From the NCBI RefSeq assembly GCF_000182925.2, contig NC_026501.1, forward strand, positions 1,178,001-1,242,000: a stretch of DNA of 64,000 nt. The letters run 5' to 3'. Shown here piece after piece: positions 46,101-57,388 of the stretch. The notes beneath the pieces are model-generated. The model did not search any database. It was not told the origin of the DNA and saw only the letters and a list, made by a program, of their open reading frames with translations. Position 1 is the stretch's first letter. Each line of letters begins with the position of its first letter. The translations under genes and the position numbers were made by a program. The stretch is from Neurospora crassa OR74A (taxonomy: Eukaryota; Ascomycota; Sordariomycetes; Sordariales; Sordariaceae).

Positions 46101-49100
46101 TATATATATTAAGGATATTGTATAGGATATTATTAATATAATTCTAGAAAGTCCTTAGGGCGCCCTAGAGGTTGAATAGGTAAATAATAAATTCGTAGAA
46201 ATTGAATTAAGTTATAAATATAATAAACTATTTATATCCCTCCTTTATATAAATCCTATTAAAAGTTATAATAATATCCAATTTAATAAAAATCTTTATA
46301 TAGTAAATAGCGTCGAACGTTTTTTTAATTAATAATAGCGGATAATACAACTTTAGTATTATATTATTAATACTATAATAATTAATATAAATACAAATAC
46401 TACCGCCGAATTTCTTTATTAAGAGAATAGGGGAAGTAACCGCCGACTAAAACGGACGAATAAAATTCTTTCTCAAATTATTATTAATCTATTTCTTAAC
46501 GATATTAATTTTAATTAGGGATATATAATATAACTTTATATTAAGCGGGGTTATTCCTAATTAAAATTTAATTTTATAGTTATAGGATTGGTTGGGCGGG
46601 ACTTCTTTGGCTAGGGTTAGGAGGAAGGCCGCTACTTCGTTAATATAACGTTGTCCCTCTATTTTTTTTAAAATAGTAATAATTTTATTTTTTATTTTAA
46701 TTAGGCGGTCGGCTTTATCGAAGAATTTCCTTATATCTTCGTCGGAAATTTTAATTAAGTATATACACCGAATTATTTCCTTACAAAAAAGCGCGTCCTA
46801 ATTAAATTCGCCGGTTAAGTAAATTACCTTAATTAGAACCGCTACTTCCTAAAATTCTTCGGATAAGTAAATACTAACTAAATTATTAATAAAAGGGTAG
46901 AATTAGGGAGGGAGATTTTCCTTATACTACTAGCTATTACCGGCTATAATATTTATAACTATTTCCTCGGTTAAATCTATATCCCGGATTTCCGCTGCGG
47001 TAGCCAACCTTTCAAATTCAATATAGTTCGTAATATACAATTATAATTATTAGGATTCGTAAACAAAATTGAAAGTAGCGGTATTGAATTCCCTAATATT
47101 ATTTAATTTAATAGAAGAGTCCGTATTGAAGTTGCGGTAGTAGCCGGCGCGGGGGCGCTTTATACTTATAGAAATACACTGGCTTTTAAAACGGATATAG
47201 GGTTTATAGTGTATTGGGCTCTTAATTTTAATTAGGAGAATAGCTGTATTAGTAATACTAACTTTAAATCCGGCTCTATTAGCTATTAGTACTTTAATAG
47301 GGGGCGAAATAATTTAATAGCCGGTATAGACGATAAATAATATTATAGTAATCTCTTTTACTATAGAAGGTAATAGCGGTAGCGGCGGCGGCGGTGGTTC
47401 TACTTAAATAAAGTTAGTAGTTCCGTTTTGTAATAAATATACTAGTATTAATATAACCCTAGTAAAGTTCGTAACCCTATTCCCTAGGGTTATTACTATT
47501 ATTAGTACTAGTACCTCTCTAACTATATTGTATTCCGAGGGTAATTAGGGGGCTAGGGCGGCCTCGCTATAAATAGCCGCGGCCGAAATTCGGTTAGTAA
47601 AGGCTTTCGGCGCTACCGACTAATTTCTAAAGAAATTAGTAAATAAATAATATTTTCTATATTCCGAATTAGTAAAATGTACTTTATACTAATTGTAATT
47701 AATTTCTAATTTATAACATTATATCTATAGGAAACCTAAAATAATTAGATAATTTTTTGAAATATTGTAAATTAAAAAGGTGATTATTTTAATATAGTAC
47801 CTAATATAGAATTTAACTATTACCCTTTTAAAAATAATACTTTTAATTACTCTATCGGTAAAAACGAATTTCTTTGCCTAATAGAGGCAGAAGTAAGGAA
47901 AATTATATTTAATAATAAAAGAGTAATTAATAAAGGTAAATGTAAAATAACTAGAATTAATAAAGGCGATACAATAATTTTTATATAATTTAATTATAAT
48001 ATAAGAGGATAAAAGTATTAAATTTAGAGAAATAAAATTATTTAACAATTATATTTTAACCTCCTCTAAACCCTCTAACTTTAAAAAATTTAAAATTCGT
48101 CTCTATAATAATAATAGGAAGGGCCTCTATACGTAATTAGGTATAGAGGCTAAGCGTTTTCCAGCTCGTTATAATACTTATTATCGGCTATAACGGCGGC
48201 GGTAATTATAGTTAGGGTAGCGGTGGTAGCGGGCGTAACCTTAATAATATAAATTTCCTCTCTATTATAATAGTCCTTACTTCTTCCCTTACCCTTATTC
48301 TTTTTACCTTTATTGTACTAGGGGCCCTAAGAGCTATAATTAACCGAAGCGAGGCAATTATAAGTAATATAGCCGTTACTACTACAATAATAGTACTTAC
48401 CCTCGCAGGTACGCTAATTAAGAATATCCTTATAAATAAAAATAGCGAAGTCGACGGCATCGAAGTCTATCTTATTACTACCCTAATTAATAAGGACGTT
48501 ATTAATATTACGAAAATTAGTACTACCTATATTAGTATTAATATTATTAGAGCTTCTATTAGTAGGGGTACTATTACTAAAGATACGGATATTTATTTTA
48601 TAGCAGTAATTAGTATTTTCTAAATTACTAGCGATAGTACGGTAAATTGTAAGTTATTTCTTAAAATTGTTAGCTTTAGGAAGGTTGTAATACGTAAAAA
48701 CATTATAAAGGCGTTTATTAATTTTATTACGTAGGTAGTAAACCTTTATAGAGTTATTAAAGCTATAGAGGTTTATTAAATTAGTAAGTTCTAATTCGAA
48801 TTCTATAAAAAATATATTCTTTATAAAGAATTCCTCGAAGTAATAGCTAGCATCCATCTTCAAATTAACGTTCTAGAAATAGGTAACTAAATATTCTATA
48901 AATTTAGCGCTTATCTTCCAACGCTAAAAATCTATATCTCCTCCGTTCTAAATAATATTTAGATTATTCTAAATACCGGATAAAATCTTAGGACCCAATA
49001 GTATAATAGTATAAATAATCTTAACGTCCTTATTAATATACAAAAGGGGGTCGTACTTTTACTAGGATTAAATATAGAAATATTATACTTTAAAAATCTT

Positions 49101-50039
49101 ATACTTATAAGCGGCGCTAACGTTCTCTTTACTAGTAAAAATTAGTAAATTTTTTATAATTTACCTTAAAGATAATATTTTACTAGTACTAATACTAAAT
49201 ACTTTAGTAAAATTATTATATAAGGACCTAATATTAGCGCTATAGGATTTAAACGTAGTATAATTTATAATAAAATCGTCGAATTTCTTTTAGAGGGCGC
49301 TAAACTTAATTAACAAATTAAAAAAGTTAAAATTCTTCTAATTAAAATCGTTTTAAGCCTTAGTAACTACTACGCAAGTAATTTTCAATTTATCTTCGCT
49401 ATATTCAAGGTCAATAGCAATATTTTTATACTAAGCGAGGTTATTTTAGTAAAGGCGGTCGAATAGAATAATAATTAAGTAGAAGGCGGAGTTCTAAGTA
49501 ATATTATTAATTACATCGAACTAAACGCGGAGAATAGCCTTCTTCTCTTTATTATTATTAATACCAGTAAGAAGGTCGCTAATTATTATTAAAAGAAGAA
49601 GTTTAATAAATATTACCTAATAAATGGTAACGTCGGTAATACTAATAATTTTGTTAAATACTTTATAAATATTGTTTAAATTAAATAGTATATTCTAAGG
49701 AGGGGCGCCGAGGTTAATAAGGTCGTTAGAGCTACTAATAAGTAAGAAGGACGTATAGTCGCTACTCTCGTTATTAAATATAAAAAAAAAATAGTCGCGC
49801 GAAGTAATCTCTTATCCCTTAAATAAAGAGTGCCTACCCTTATTTACTAAATAAAGGGAGCGAGACTAGGACTGTGACGATCGTAACTATAATTATTAGT
49901 CGGGGCTTTTAATATATTAAATTCGGCAACTTATTAATAAAGCGATTCCTACACGCGTGCGCTAATATTTTAAGGATTAATTGTGTAATGAAAGAAAGGT
50001 TTTGCGCTATAAATGTAATAATTAAAAAGTATAATTAAC

Positions 50040-50303
50040 TATTACGGGCAAAGGGTAGATAGTAGTTATAATTATATATAATTGTACGAAGGAGAAAGGA
50101 AGAGAAGTGTGTAGCCGAGTGCCCGGAAGGCTAGCCTTATAAAGGCGGCCGACGATGGTTTGGCAGACCCGCGGTAGGTAGTATTCCTACTAATTAACTG
50201 CCGGCAACAGCCGGCTTGCCGGCGGTAATAATAGCGTACGGCAGTCTTAGAAGCTGCTATACGCTAGTACCAGGCACAAGGCACACAGGCTAACCCTGTG
50301 ACA
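50040..50303 (-). repeat. LTR (5' LTR in element orientation)
   Basis: Pairs with 43101-43364. The outer end keeps the unmutated TGTGACA (TGTCACAGGG on the minus strand). The half nearer 50303 is clearly less mutated than the corresponding half of the other LTR. Confidence 0.9.
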
Positions 50304-51372
50304 ATTAAAGATATTAATAGAGATACTCTAGTTTAGGATAATTAGCAATCGATTGGCGATATCCCTAATATTAATAATTTTAATAATATCCCTGAATACG
50401 AAGATGATAAAGGTTTAATCTATAAGATTAATAATAAAGAAAAATAGAGGGTAAAAGAGAAGGTAAAAGAAAGGGTATACGAGGTTGGTAAAGCTATGTA
50501 TAGTTACTATACTGTAACTATATTAAAAAGGATAATAAGTAAGAGAAATATTTTAAAGAGAGGTTATAAAAAGAAGAGGGATTATTTGATTGCGATGATA
50601 TTATATAATAAAAAGTAATAACGAGTATAATAACTAGTATTATAGATAATAATAATTAAGCTTCGTTACTACTATTAATAGACTTGCTACTTTCAATATT
50701 ATGACTTTTATAATAATAATAATAGATAGTCCAATTGTTCTACCAGTAACGAACCTTCTAAAAGTAATTATCCTAATAATTCTAACATTTATTAAAGTTT
50801 ACAATATAATAATATATATCCTTCCCATCCCTAACGTAGTTCTCAATAGTATAACGGCTACTATTACAAACCCAGCTATAATAGTATTATTTATCGAAGT
50901 CTATAAGAGTAATACCCTTTAGTATATTAGGACTTAATAGGATTCGAGGGACGAAGAGATACTCGTGTTTCTCATAGAATTGGCGGGAGTTAAGATAATC
51001 GTCGGTTATATTTGTAATTAGAGTATTAATACTAGGGATTTATTTACTTTAAATCCCTTTATTTACTTACAGACAACGTTAATAGGATTAAGGGAGACTC
51101 TGTAAGGAGAAGGTATAGGAGCGGGAGCTATAGTAATAGGGATAATAATAGGGATGTCTAAATGGGGGTACTAGACTGTATGTGATTGGGGTAAAAGAGT
51201 TTAAAAAACTGGGCTAGTCTCTCTAGTAAAGCAAAAAGGATCCCCCCAGCAAAAAGCACAATAAAAAAGGCCCAATTAACAAGCCCCCGACCAGAAACAT
51301 TGCCCTCCACCTTAACTTGCATACATTTCAATGCACAGGCTCGGACTTGAGCGCTACAGATCTGCCTGTACT

Positions 51373-51400
51373 ATGCCCAAAAAAGCGCTTTTTTGGGCAT
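51373..51400. repeat. 28-bp perfect palindrome just inside the right end of the pogo-like element
   Basis: ATGCCCAAAAAAGC followed by its exact reverse complement. The MITE has an imperfect version at the same relative place (around 33840-33868). It could form a hairpin or bind a dimeric protein. Confidence 0.9.
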
Positions 51401-51403
51401 TAA

Positions 51404-51432
51404 CGTTTTGCCAGTTTACCGAGTTTCTACGG
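51404..51432 (-). repeat. right terminal inverted repeat of the pogo-like element
   Basis: Reverse complement of 41286-41314, followed by TA at 51433-51434. Confidence 0.9.
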
Positions 51433-51434
51433 TA

Positions 51435-54400
51435 TACTTCTAGGTGATCTGATACTCATAAGTGTAATAGGGTGAAGGGGGCAAATGGTTGGATCATGTA
51501 GCTCACGAGGATAGAATGTCACGCTGCGAAACAGATTCAATGACATCGAATCACACTCGGCGCTTGACTGTGCTCCCGAGGTGCATCGCAAACTCTCCCA
51601 GCAAACTGGACGGCAGGGCCACTACTTGACAAGGCAATTGACGGGAGGCCGACGACGACAAGGCGTTGCCATTGTTTGTTAGTGAACGGCCATGATCAAT
51701 GGCATGGTGTGACATTGAATCATGACTGGCGGTAATCCCATACCCCTATGGGCTCTGTCGCTGACTGGATTGAGGCGAGCAAGTGGATCCTTTGGATAAA
51801 AAGGGATCGTGGAAAGTGAGATTTCGGATTTCCGCCCAGGGCCCATCATCATTGCCTGCGCCATCGGACGGGAGCTCCTCCAGGCTTCGTGGATTGGTGG
51901 TGCTGGTTTGGTGGAGTGCTTCCTTCCATCTTCCCACCACTGTATGCCGACTGGGGACTGCAACGCGCACTGACCAATTCAGTTGGTTCAAGTGTTCCTT
52001 CCTCATTAGAAAGAACCTCGCTTCGTGGATGCTAATGTCCCGCTGTGACTGTTAAGGTTTCGCACCCAAACATACGCAATGACACTAGCAGATTGGCAAC
52101 GGCGACACCATTGAATTTGATAACGAGATAATACCGTGTCTTTTGAACGAACAAAATGATGTCTTGGCTGCCGTCCAGGCCCGGTCGCTCCATGGTTGCG
52201 GCGCTGCTGCAATGCGGTGCCCTGGTGTGTCCACTCTCCGGCGGGCGCTCCTCCACCTCCAGGAACTGACCACTCAGGCTGGTACTGCCGTAGTGTACAT
52301 CCTCGGACAAGTCCTCATTTCGGTCATGCCAGTCGTCGAACCAGACCTAAGACAGCAAAGTTCCTGTGGCCCTGCTGAAAGCCCTGGCAAGACGCAATCC
52401 TGCACCAAGATGGTCATGGGAAGATGCCAGCTCGCCGAACAAGTAGGTAGATCCGATTCCACTTTGCATCTCACCAGTGTCATCGTCATTCATCACTCCT
52501 CCGGATACGCAGTCGGCAGGATAGGGGACTTGTCTAGCCGAGAGGGAAACGAATCGACGCAATTCTAGCGTCAAGCACCACGGACCACACACGGGCGGCC
52601 ACGGGCGGTGCGTTAGATTTCGCTGTTTCCGTTTTGAGAAACGCGCAACAGCAATATCACGATCCTCAGATTTCGAGATATGGATATACATACGGGTGCA
52701 CGGCATGTTCCAAAGCTGAGGCAGGTCCATACCGTCGTCTCCTTGGCTTGCGATTGCTGGCTGGCTGGCTGGCACATCCTGACACTCCACACATCCATCA
52801 ATTCAATCCCGTCAATCCGTCCATTCGACACCACTACGGGGAACCGGTAGGGTTTTGTAGGCATCAGAAAGACCTGCAGACATCCCTTGTAGCAGTCAGA
52901 GAAGGGACAATTGCTACCAACCTGAAGCGTCCCAGGCGGGCAGGTCATAGCATCGCCGACCTTGAATCCGGTCTGCCGTATCAAAAGGTCGGAACCCTCT
53001 GTCGCCTGTCATGTCTGGCACACCTACCATACAGCCGAAGCATCCCACCTTGGCTACCCCGTCAGAAGTACCTCCCAGTCTGACCTACCCACGGACACGG
53101 ACGGTGATGTAGGCTACGGGGGGTTGTGCTCTGTGGCGGCCAGGAAAACTGTAGGCATGTATGTACACTACCTCTTGATGTTTGTAACTGGAATATTCGT
53201 CCTCCTTCGCTTCGCCTTTACTTTGTTTGGCTAAAAGCTTGGGGCACGGAGATGGGAACGGAGACGGAGACGGAGACGGGGACGGCCTGGTTGTTTCCAT
53301 CGTCTTGCGCAACACAAGGCAGGTTGGAAGGATACAATACGATGTCTATCAGTTCCATCACCTCACCCTGAAACTGTCTGTTCCCTTTTTGATCTCGGCA
53401 TTGAAGATATACGACTACCACTGATTTCGAGTCGTTTCGCTTTTCAGACTTTGCTTTCACTGCCTCACCTCCACGGTTGGGATTGCGAACCAGAAAAGAT
53501 GAACAGCGAAATGGTATGTACACTGCAAGCTCCATACCCTCATGGGTGCCCCGGACCTTCCCTGGACATGGGGCGGCCCTCCTTCCATGTCCATCCCATC
53601 CATGCCCCCGTACGCTAGGGCATCCGGGAATCCATCTCAAGTCATCAGTCGAGGGCAATCGTGCTGGCAGACTGGGTAAAGGTTTGGCCAAGACGTTTCT
53701 TACGGGGTACGAACAGTACAAAGTTAGTACACAAGACACTACGAGAACTCTTGGTTCTCACCATCAGTGACCACTGCACTCACTCCTTCGTCAAGGTCTT
53801 GCTGGCAAAAAACATGGACGGATTGGATGCCTTTCACTGTGCGGCCGTTGCTTGCTGACGTTGCTGCTGCTACTGCCACTTTGGCTCACCCGTCAATAGT
53901 ACTGTCCACCCGGATAGGCAGAGTGGTGCTCGGTCTTTCTGAGTGTGTGTGTCCAGTGTGTGCGAAGCGAACGTGAAGCGGAAGCACAGTACACAGTACG
54001 AGGAGCTTGCCGGGGGCCCTGTCTTAAATGGCCCTTTAACCAATCTCTGCCGCCGGTCCACTCCCTTTTCTTGCACTCCATCCTCTCTCTCTCTCTCTCT
54101 CGCTCGCTCGCTCGCTCGACCCGAGCAAATATCTATTCTCCTCCTCCCCTTTCCTCTTCCCTCCTCCTCCCATTCCGCCCTCAGTCGTTCCCTATTCCGA
54201 AACATTTCCTTCCAAAAAAAGAGATCCCCGATCGTCCCGACGTCGTGGTTCTCTTGTGTATTCCTTTTTTTCGCCAAAAAGAAAAGGAGGGAAGGAGGAG
54301 ATTTAGATGCTCGAAATCCTGGGCCATACCGACAAGTTACCATCATCCCGGGCCGAAACACCGCTTTAAGAATATAAGGACCGGGTCAGAGAGTAGTTAG
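51435..54400. other. intergenic DNA, no supported gene
   Basis: Normal composition and many short overlapping frames, none with recognisable features. It includes GAGACG tandem repeats (about 53250-53282) and a CT/CTCG repeat (about 54083-54118). It is probably the upstream region of the cyclin gene. Confidence 0.5.
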
Positions 54401-56067
54401 AAAGCAAAGAGAGTCTTGCATTTCGATTTGCATTGCTCCCTCGTGCTTTTTAGCCTCCTGTGACAAAGTCAAGTGTCTGCTCTGCACTCCCGAGTCCACA
54501 ACCCCCCCTTACCGCATTTTCGGTACCGCAGTCCGTAATCTCGTACTGCAACCCCCAAAAAGGGCATTCTTCGGTCCGACGACGAGGACTTCCCTTGATA
54601 AAACCCTTCCGGCTCCCTTCGTTCCCACGAACACCCTTGGGATACCGGCAACACCCACCCATCCCTCATTCCCGAACCGAGCAACCCACCTCGCCGACGC
54701 CGACCTCGATTCGATATCCACCCTACTCAGCGACTGCGCCTATTTGCATCGCTGCCCCAGCCAACCCAGCCGATTCGAATCGACATTGCCGTCTCCGAAC
54801 CCCGACGATAAACATCCGACCCCGTGCGAAGCCTTTGCTGGCCTTTTCCTCGGAGTTGAAAGAGAGCAGTGAGAGGTACGCAACGAAGAGACGCCAAAGG
54901 GAGGGGCACTTGGGGGGGGGGGGGGGGGGGGGGGGGGGGTTGGATTGTCAACTCAATCTCAGATTCCAGTGATGTCATAGCATTCATCCATGGGCGAGAC
55001 TGAACTGGATCTGAGAAATGAAAAGAAATGAGGGGAGGGAATGATATATGATGTTGAACTTGGAGCTAACCTGTGGCTGTCTTCTCCCTTTCCAGACACA
55101 TGCCACCGACCCGCGGCATCTTCCATCTTCACCCGCACGCCTGAAGCATTTGTCGTCGATCCAAAGGTTGCCTTTTGTGGGACACGTTAGCTCGTCGCTC
55201 CCACCTTGGTCACTGCAAGTTTTCAGAACTGTGTCGACCGTTGCGGTAAGGGACTCTTTTTTTTTTCTGCATTGTCTTGCCTTGCCGAAGCCTGCGCATT
55301 CTTCAACCCGTCATCCGAGCCTCACTTCTGCAACGTTATGCATCGCGCAATTCACAAGCCCCATAGGGCATTGATCACCATCCCATCAAAGATAGGATAC
55401 ACAGCAGGACACTTCCCTCTCTTTCCTTCCACCACCCACCGAGCACACAAAGAAAGTCATCCGTCTAGATCTGGGCTTTGATGGATCAGATCTGTCCAAT
55501 GAGCGTGCTCAATTTGCAGTTACCCCTTGAAATGTGGAGTCGCGACATCAACCCGTCTGAGCTCAGAATCGATCAGAGATCCAGGGAGCCTCCTGGCTGC
55601 GCTCTCAGGAACGGTCCGTCCGTTGCTGGGGACAATGTCTGCGAAGCGAATCTAGCTGACTTGGAACGTTTAGAAGCCCCTTCAGACGGCATTATTCATA
55701 ACCTCGTGTGTCCCGGCCACAGGCACACACTCCTCCCGTCACCTTGACGAGAGTCCTTCGACCTCTCGTCTTTTAACAATTTCAACCCAGCCCGGCGTTA
55801 TCAACAGCCACCGTCACTCCTTCTACAGAAAGCATCCAAAAGACTTGATATTTCAGCACACTCTCTAATACTCTTAATACTCGTCCGTTTACAGCACGCG
55901 ATAACTTCATAGACTTGAGCCTCATTCTTTCGGCTCATCTCAACAACAACTAATACTGCAACAAACGATTTCCAGGAGAACTCGGAACTCACCACTCTTT
56001 CAGCCATCGCCACTCTACGAGAAAGAAAAAAACTTCCAACAACAACCACCACCACACCCAAATCAAA
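54401..56067 (+). promoter_or_regulatory. long upstream/leader region of the G1 cyclin gene
   Basis: A pyrimidine-rich stretch contains many small upstream ATG frames (the longest, 54460-54972, has no protein-like features), a run of 28 G at 54912-54939, and possible donors at about 54871 (GTACGC) and 55243 (GTAAGG). Long leaders with upstream frames are known for some fungal G1 cyclins (yeast CLN3), but the transcript start here is unknown. Confidence 0.4.
54912..54939 (+). repeat. homopolymer of 28 G
   Basis: An uninterrupted G run; its true length may be misread by sequencing. Confidence 0.9.
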
Positions 56068-57388
56068 ATGGTTACCTCACGTCACAACGACGAGACCTTC
56101 TTCGTCGAGTCCGATGACCAGCCCGCGCCAAGGGTAAACGTTCGGGATGCTGCCAAGCTCATCGCTCGGAACAAGCAGGAAATGATCGCCAACAATCTTT
56201 CACGACTTGCTTGCGATGAGTATCTTGAGGATATCATGCAGCATATCCGTCACATGGAGGTAAGATTGTGCATGTGCGTTTCTGATTGGGTGGTTCAAAT
56301 CGTGCTGACATGGACTTTGAATTTTATAGGATGAGACATTACCCGATGCTAACCTCATCGATATGCAACGCGAGATTCAATGGTTCATGCGCCCGTACCT
56401 TATCGACTTTCTTATCGAGGCTCACGCTGCCTTCTCGCTCCTCCCCGAAACCCTCTTCCTCACCGTCAACCTTCTTGATCGGTACTGCTCCAAGCGTGTT
56501 GTGTACAAGCAGCATTACCAGCTCGTCGGTTGCGCCGCCCTCCTGATTGCCGCCAAGTATGGAGATAAGAAGGACAGAGTTCCCCAGATCAACGAGCTCA
56601 ACAACATGTGCTGTGGGCTTTACGATGCCGGCATGTTTACGCAAATGGAAATGCACGTTCTCAACACTCTCGACTGGAACATTGGACACCCGACCGTCGA
56701 CTTTTTCACCCAGTTGATCGTGGCCGAGGAAAGGGACAGCAGGGATGTCGAACACATGGCGGCATACATTTGCGAGATTGCCTTGTACCACAGGGATTTC
56801 GTTTCCACCAAACCATCCATCATGGCACGGGTTTCTTTGGTCTTGGCGAGGGCTATTTTGGGCAAGCCCGAGGTTAATGATGGCGAATGGGACCAGGTCG
56901 AGAACGCCACGCTCTTGGCTCTTTCACAGCATCTCCACCAGCCTTCCGTCACGCTTTCCAGAAAGTATTCCAGCGCATACCTCTCCAAAGTGTCTGGCAA
57001 GCTCGCCGACTTCCTCGCTCAGCAGGCCGCTATCAACCGTCGTGGCGGTGCCCCGCCTTCCTCTCCGGGCGAGCTGACCCCCAACTCTAGCAAGGCGTCC
57101 AATGTCTACAGCACTCCCCACAAGGGCCTGGGAGCCGTTCCTGGTGCTGCTGATGGATACATGACCCCTCCGATCACCCCCGACGCTGCCAGCTTCGCAC
57201 AGAACGGCACGATGATGAAGGAATATCCTGCTCCGCGTTGTCCGGTGACCCCGACACCGCAGCCGAACTCGCACAGCCAATCATACCCACCAGCAGCACA
57301 ACATCAGACTTCAGCATCATCAACATCATCATCAACAAAGGCGCCCTCGTACTTTGAGACCGCGCCGTCGTCTCAAGTTACTTACTGA
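56068..57388 (+). CDS. cln-1: G1/S cyclin, CLN-1 type
   Basis: Exons 56068-56259 and 56330-57388 give 416 residues. The 70-nt intron has a GTAAGA donor, a GTGCTGACAT branch and a TATAG acceptor. The cyclin box begins near residue 66 with DMQREIQWFMRPYLIDFLIE, carrying the MRxxLxDFL-type hallmark. It continues through ETLFLTVNLLDRYCSKR and CAALLIAAKYGDKKDR, and a second cyclin fold follows to about residue 250. The C-terminal 150 residues are Ser/Thr/Pro-rich with several SP/TP sites, typical of a phosphorylation-driven degradation tail. G1 cyclins bind Cdc28/Cdc2 kinase to start the cell cycle. In Neurospora CLN-1 abundance is reported to be clock-gated. No nuclear signal is obvious. Confidence 0.92.

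Larger units (their letters stand above)
43101..50303 (-). mobile_element. Ty3/gypsy LTR retrotransposon (probable chromovirus), RIP-mutated, nested
   Basis: A 7,203-bp element with two 264-bp LTRs in direct orientation and a 5-bp ATTAA target duplication (43096-43100 and 50304-50308). Coding runs on the minus strand. Reverse transcriptase reads YLNNVLIYLDN at about 46065-46098 (YLDD expected), and RNase H reads SSAEYNYNIYNKELF at about 45520-45570, both in the order typical of Ty3/gypsy. A degenerate chromodomain-like segment lies near 43600-43770. A purine-rich tract (CCGGGGAAG) adjoins the left LTR on the minus strand, as a polypurine tract should. The primer-binding site was not identified. 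Stops and Asn/Lys/Ile-rich codons throughout show heavy RIP. Confidence 0.85.
41286..51432 (+). mobile_element. pogo/Fot1-like DNA transposon, RIP-mutated, split by a nested LTR retrotransposon
   Basis: 29-bp perfect terminal inverted repeats (41286-41314 and 51404-51432), flanked by TA on both sides, mark a Tc1/mariner-superfamily element. Removing the 7.2-kb nested insertion and its 5-bp duplication leaves about 2.9 kb, a plausible size for a Fot1/pogo element. The plus-strand interior encodes a decayed DDE transposase (separate entry). About the outer 100 bp on the left and 190 bp on the right are unmutated; the interior is AT-rich with transition-type decay. Punt of Neurospora crassa is a known RIP-inactivated Fot1 relative; whether this is the same family cannot be judged without alignment. 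Confidence 0.85.

Noticed and set aside
50701-50922. 73-codon plus-strand frame rich in Ile/Val
   Set aside because: The hydrophobic look comes from RIP-driven AT richness; it is not evidence of a membrane protein.
41286-51432. A single 10-kb giant transposon
   Set aside because: The internal 264-bp direct repeats with ATTAA duplication show that 7.2 kb is a separate retrotransposon insertion, leaving a normal-sized DNA element.
54460-54972. 170-codon frame before cln-1
   Set aside because: It includes the G28 homopolymer, is Pro/Ser/Arg-rich as expected from skewed leader composition, and is better explained as untranslated sequence.
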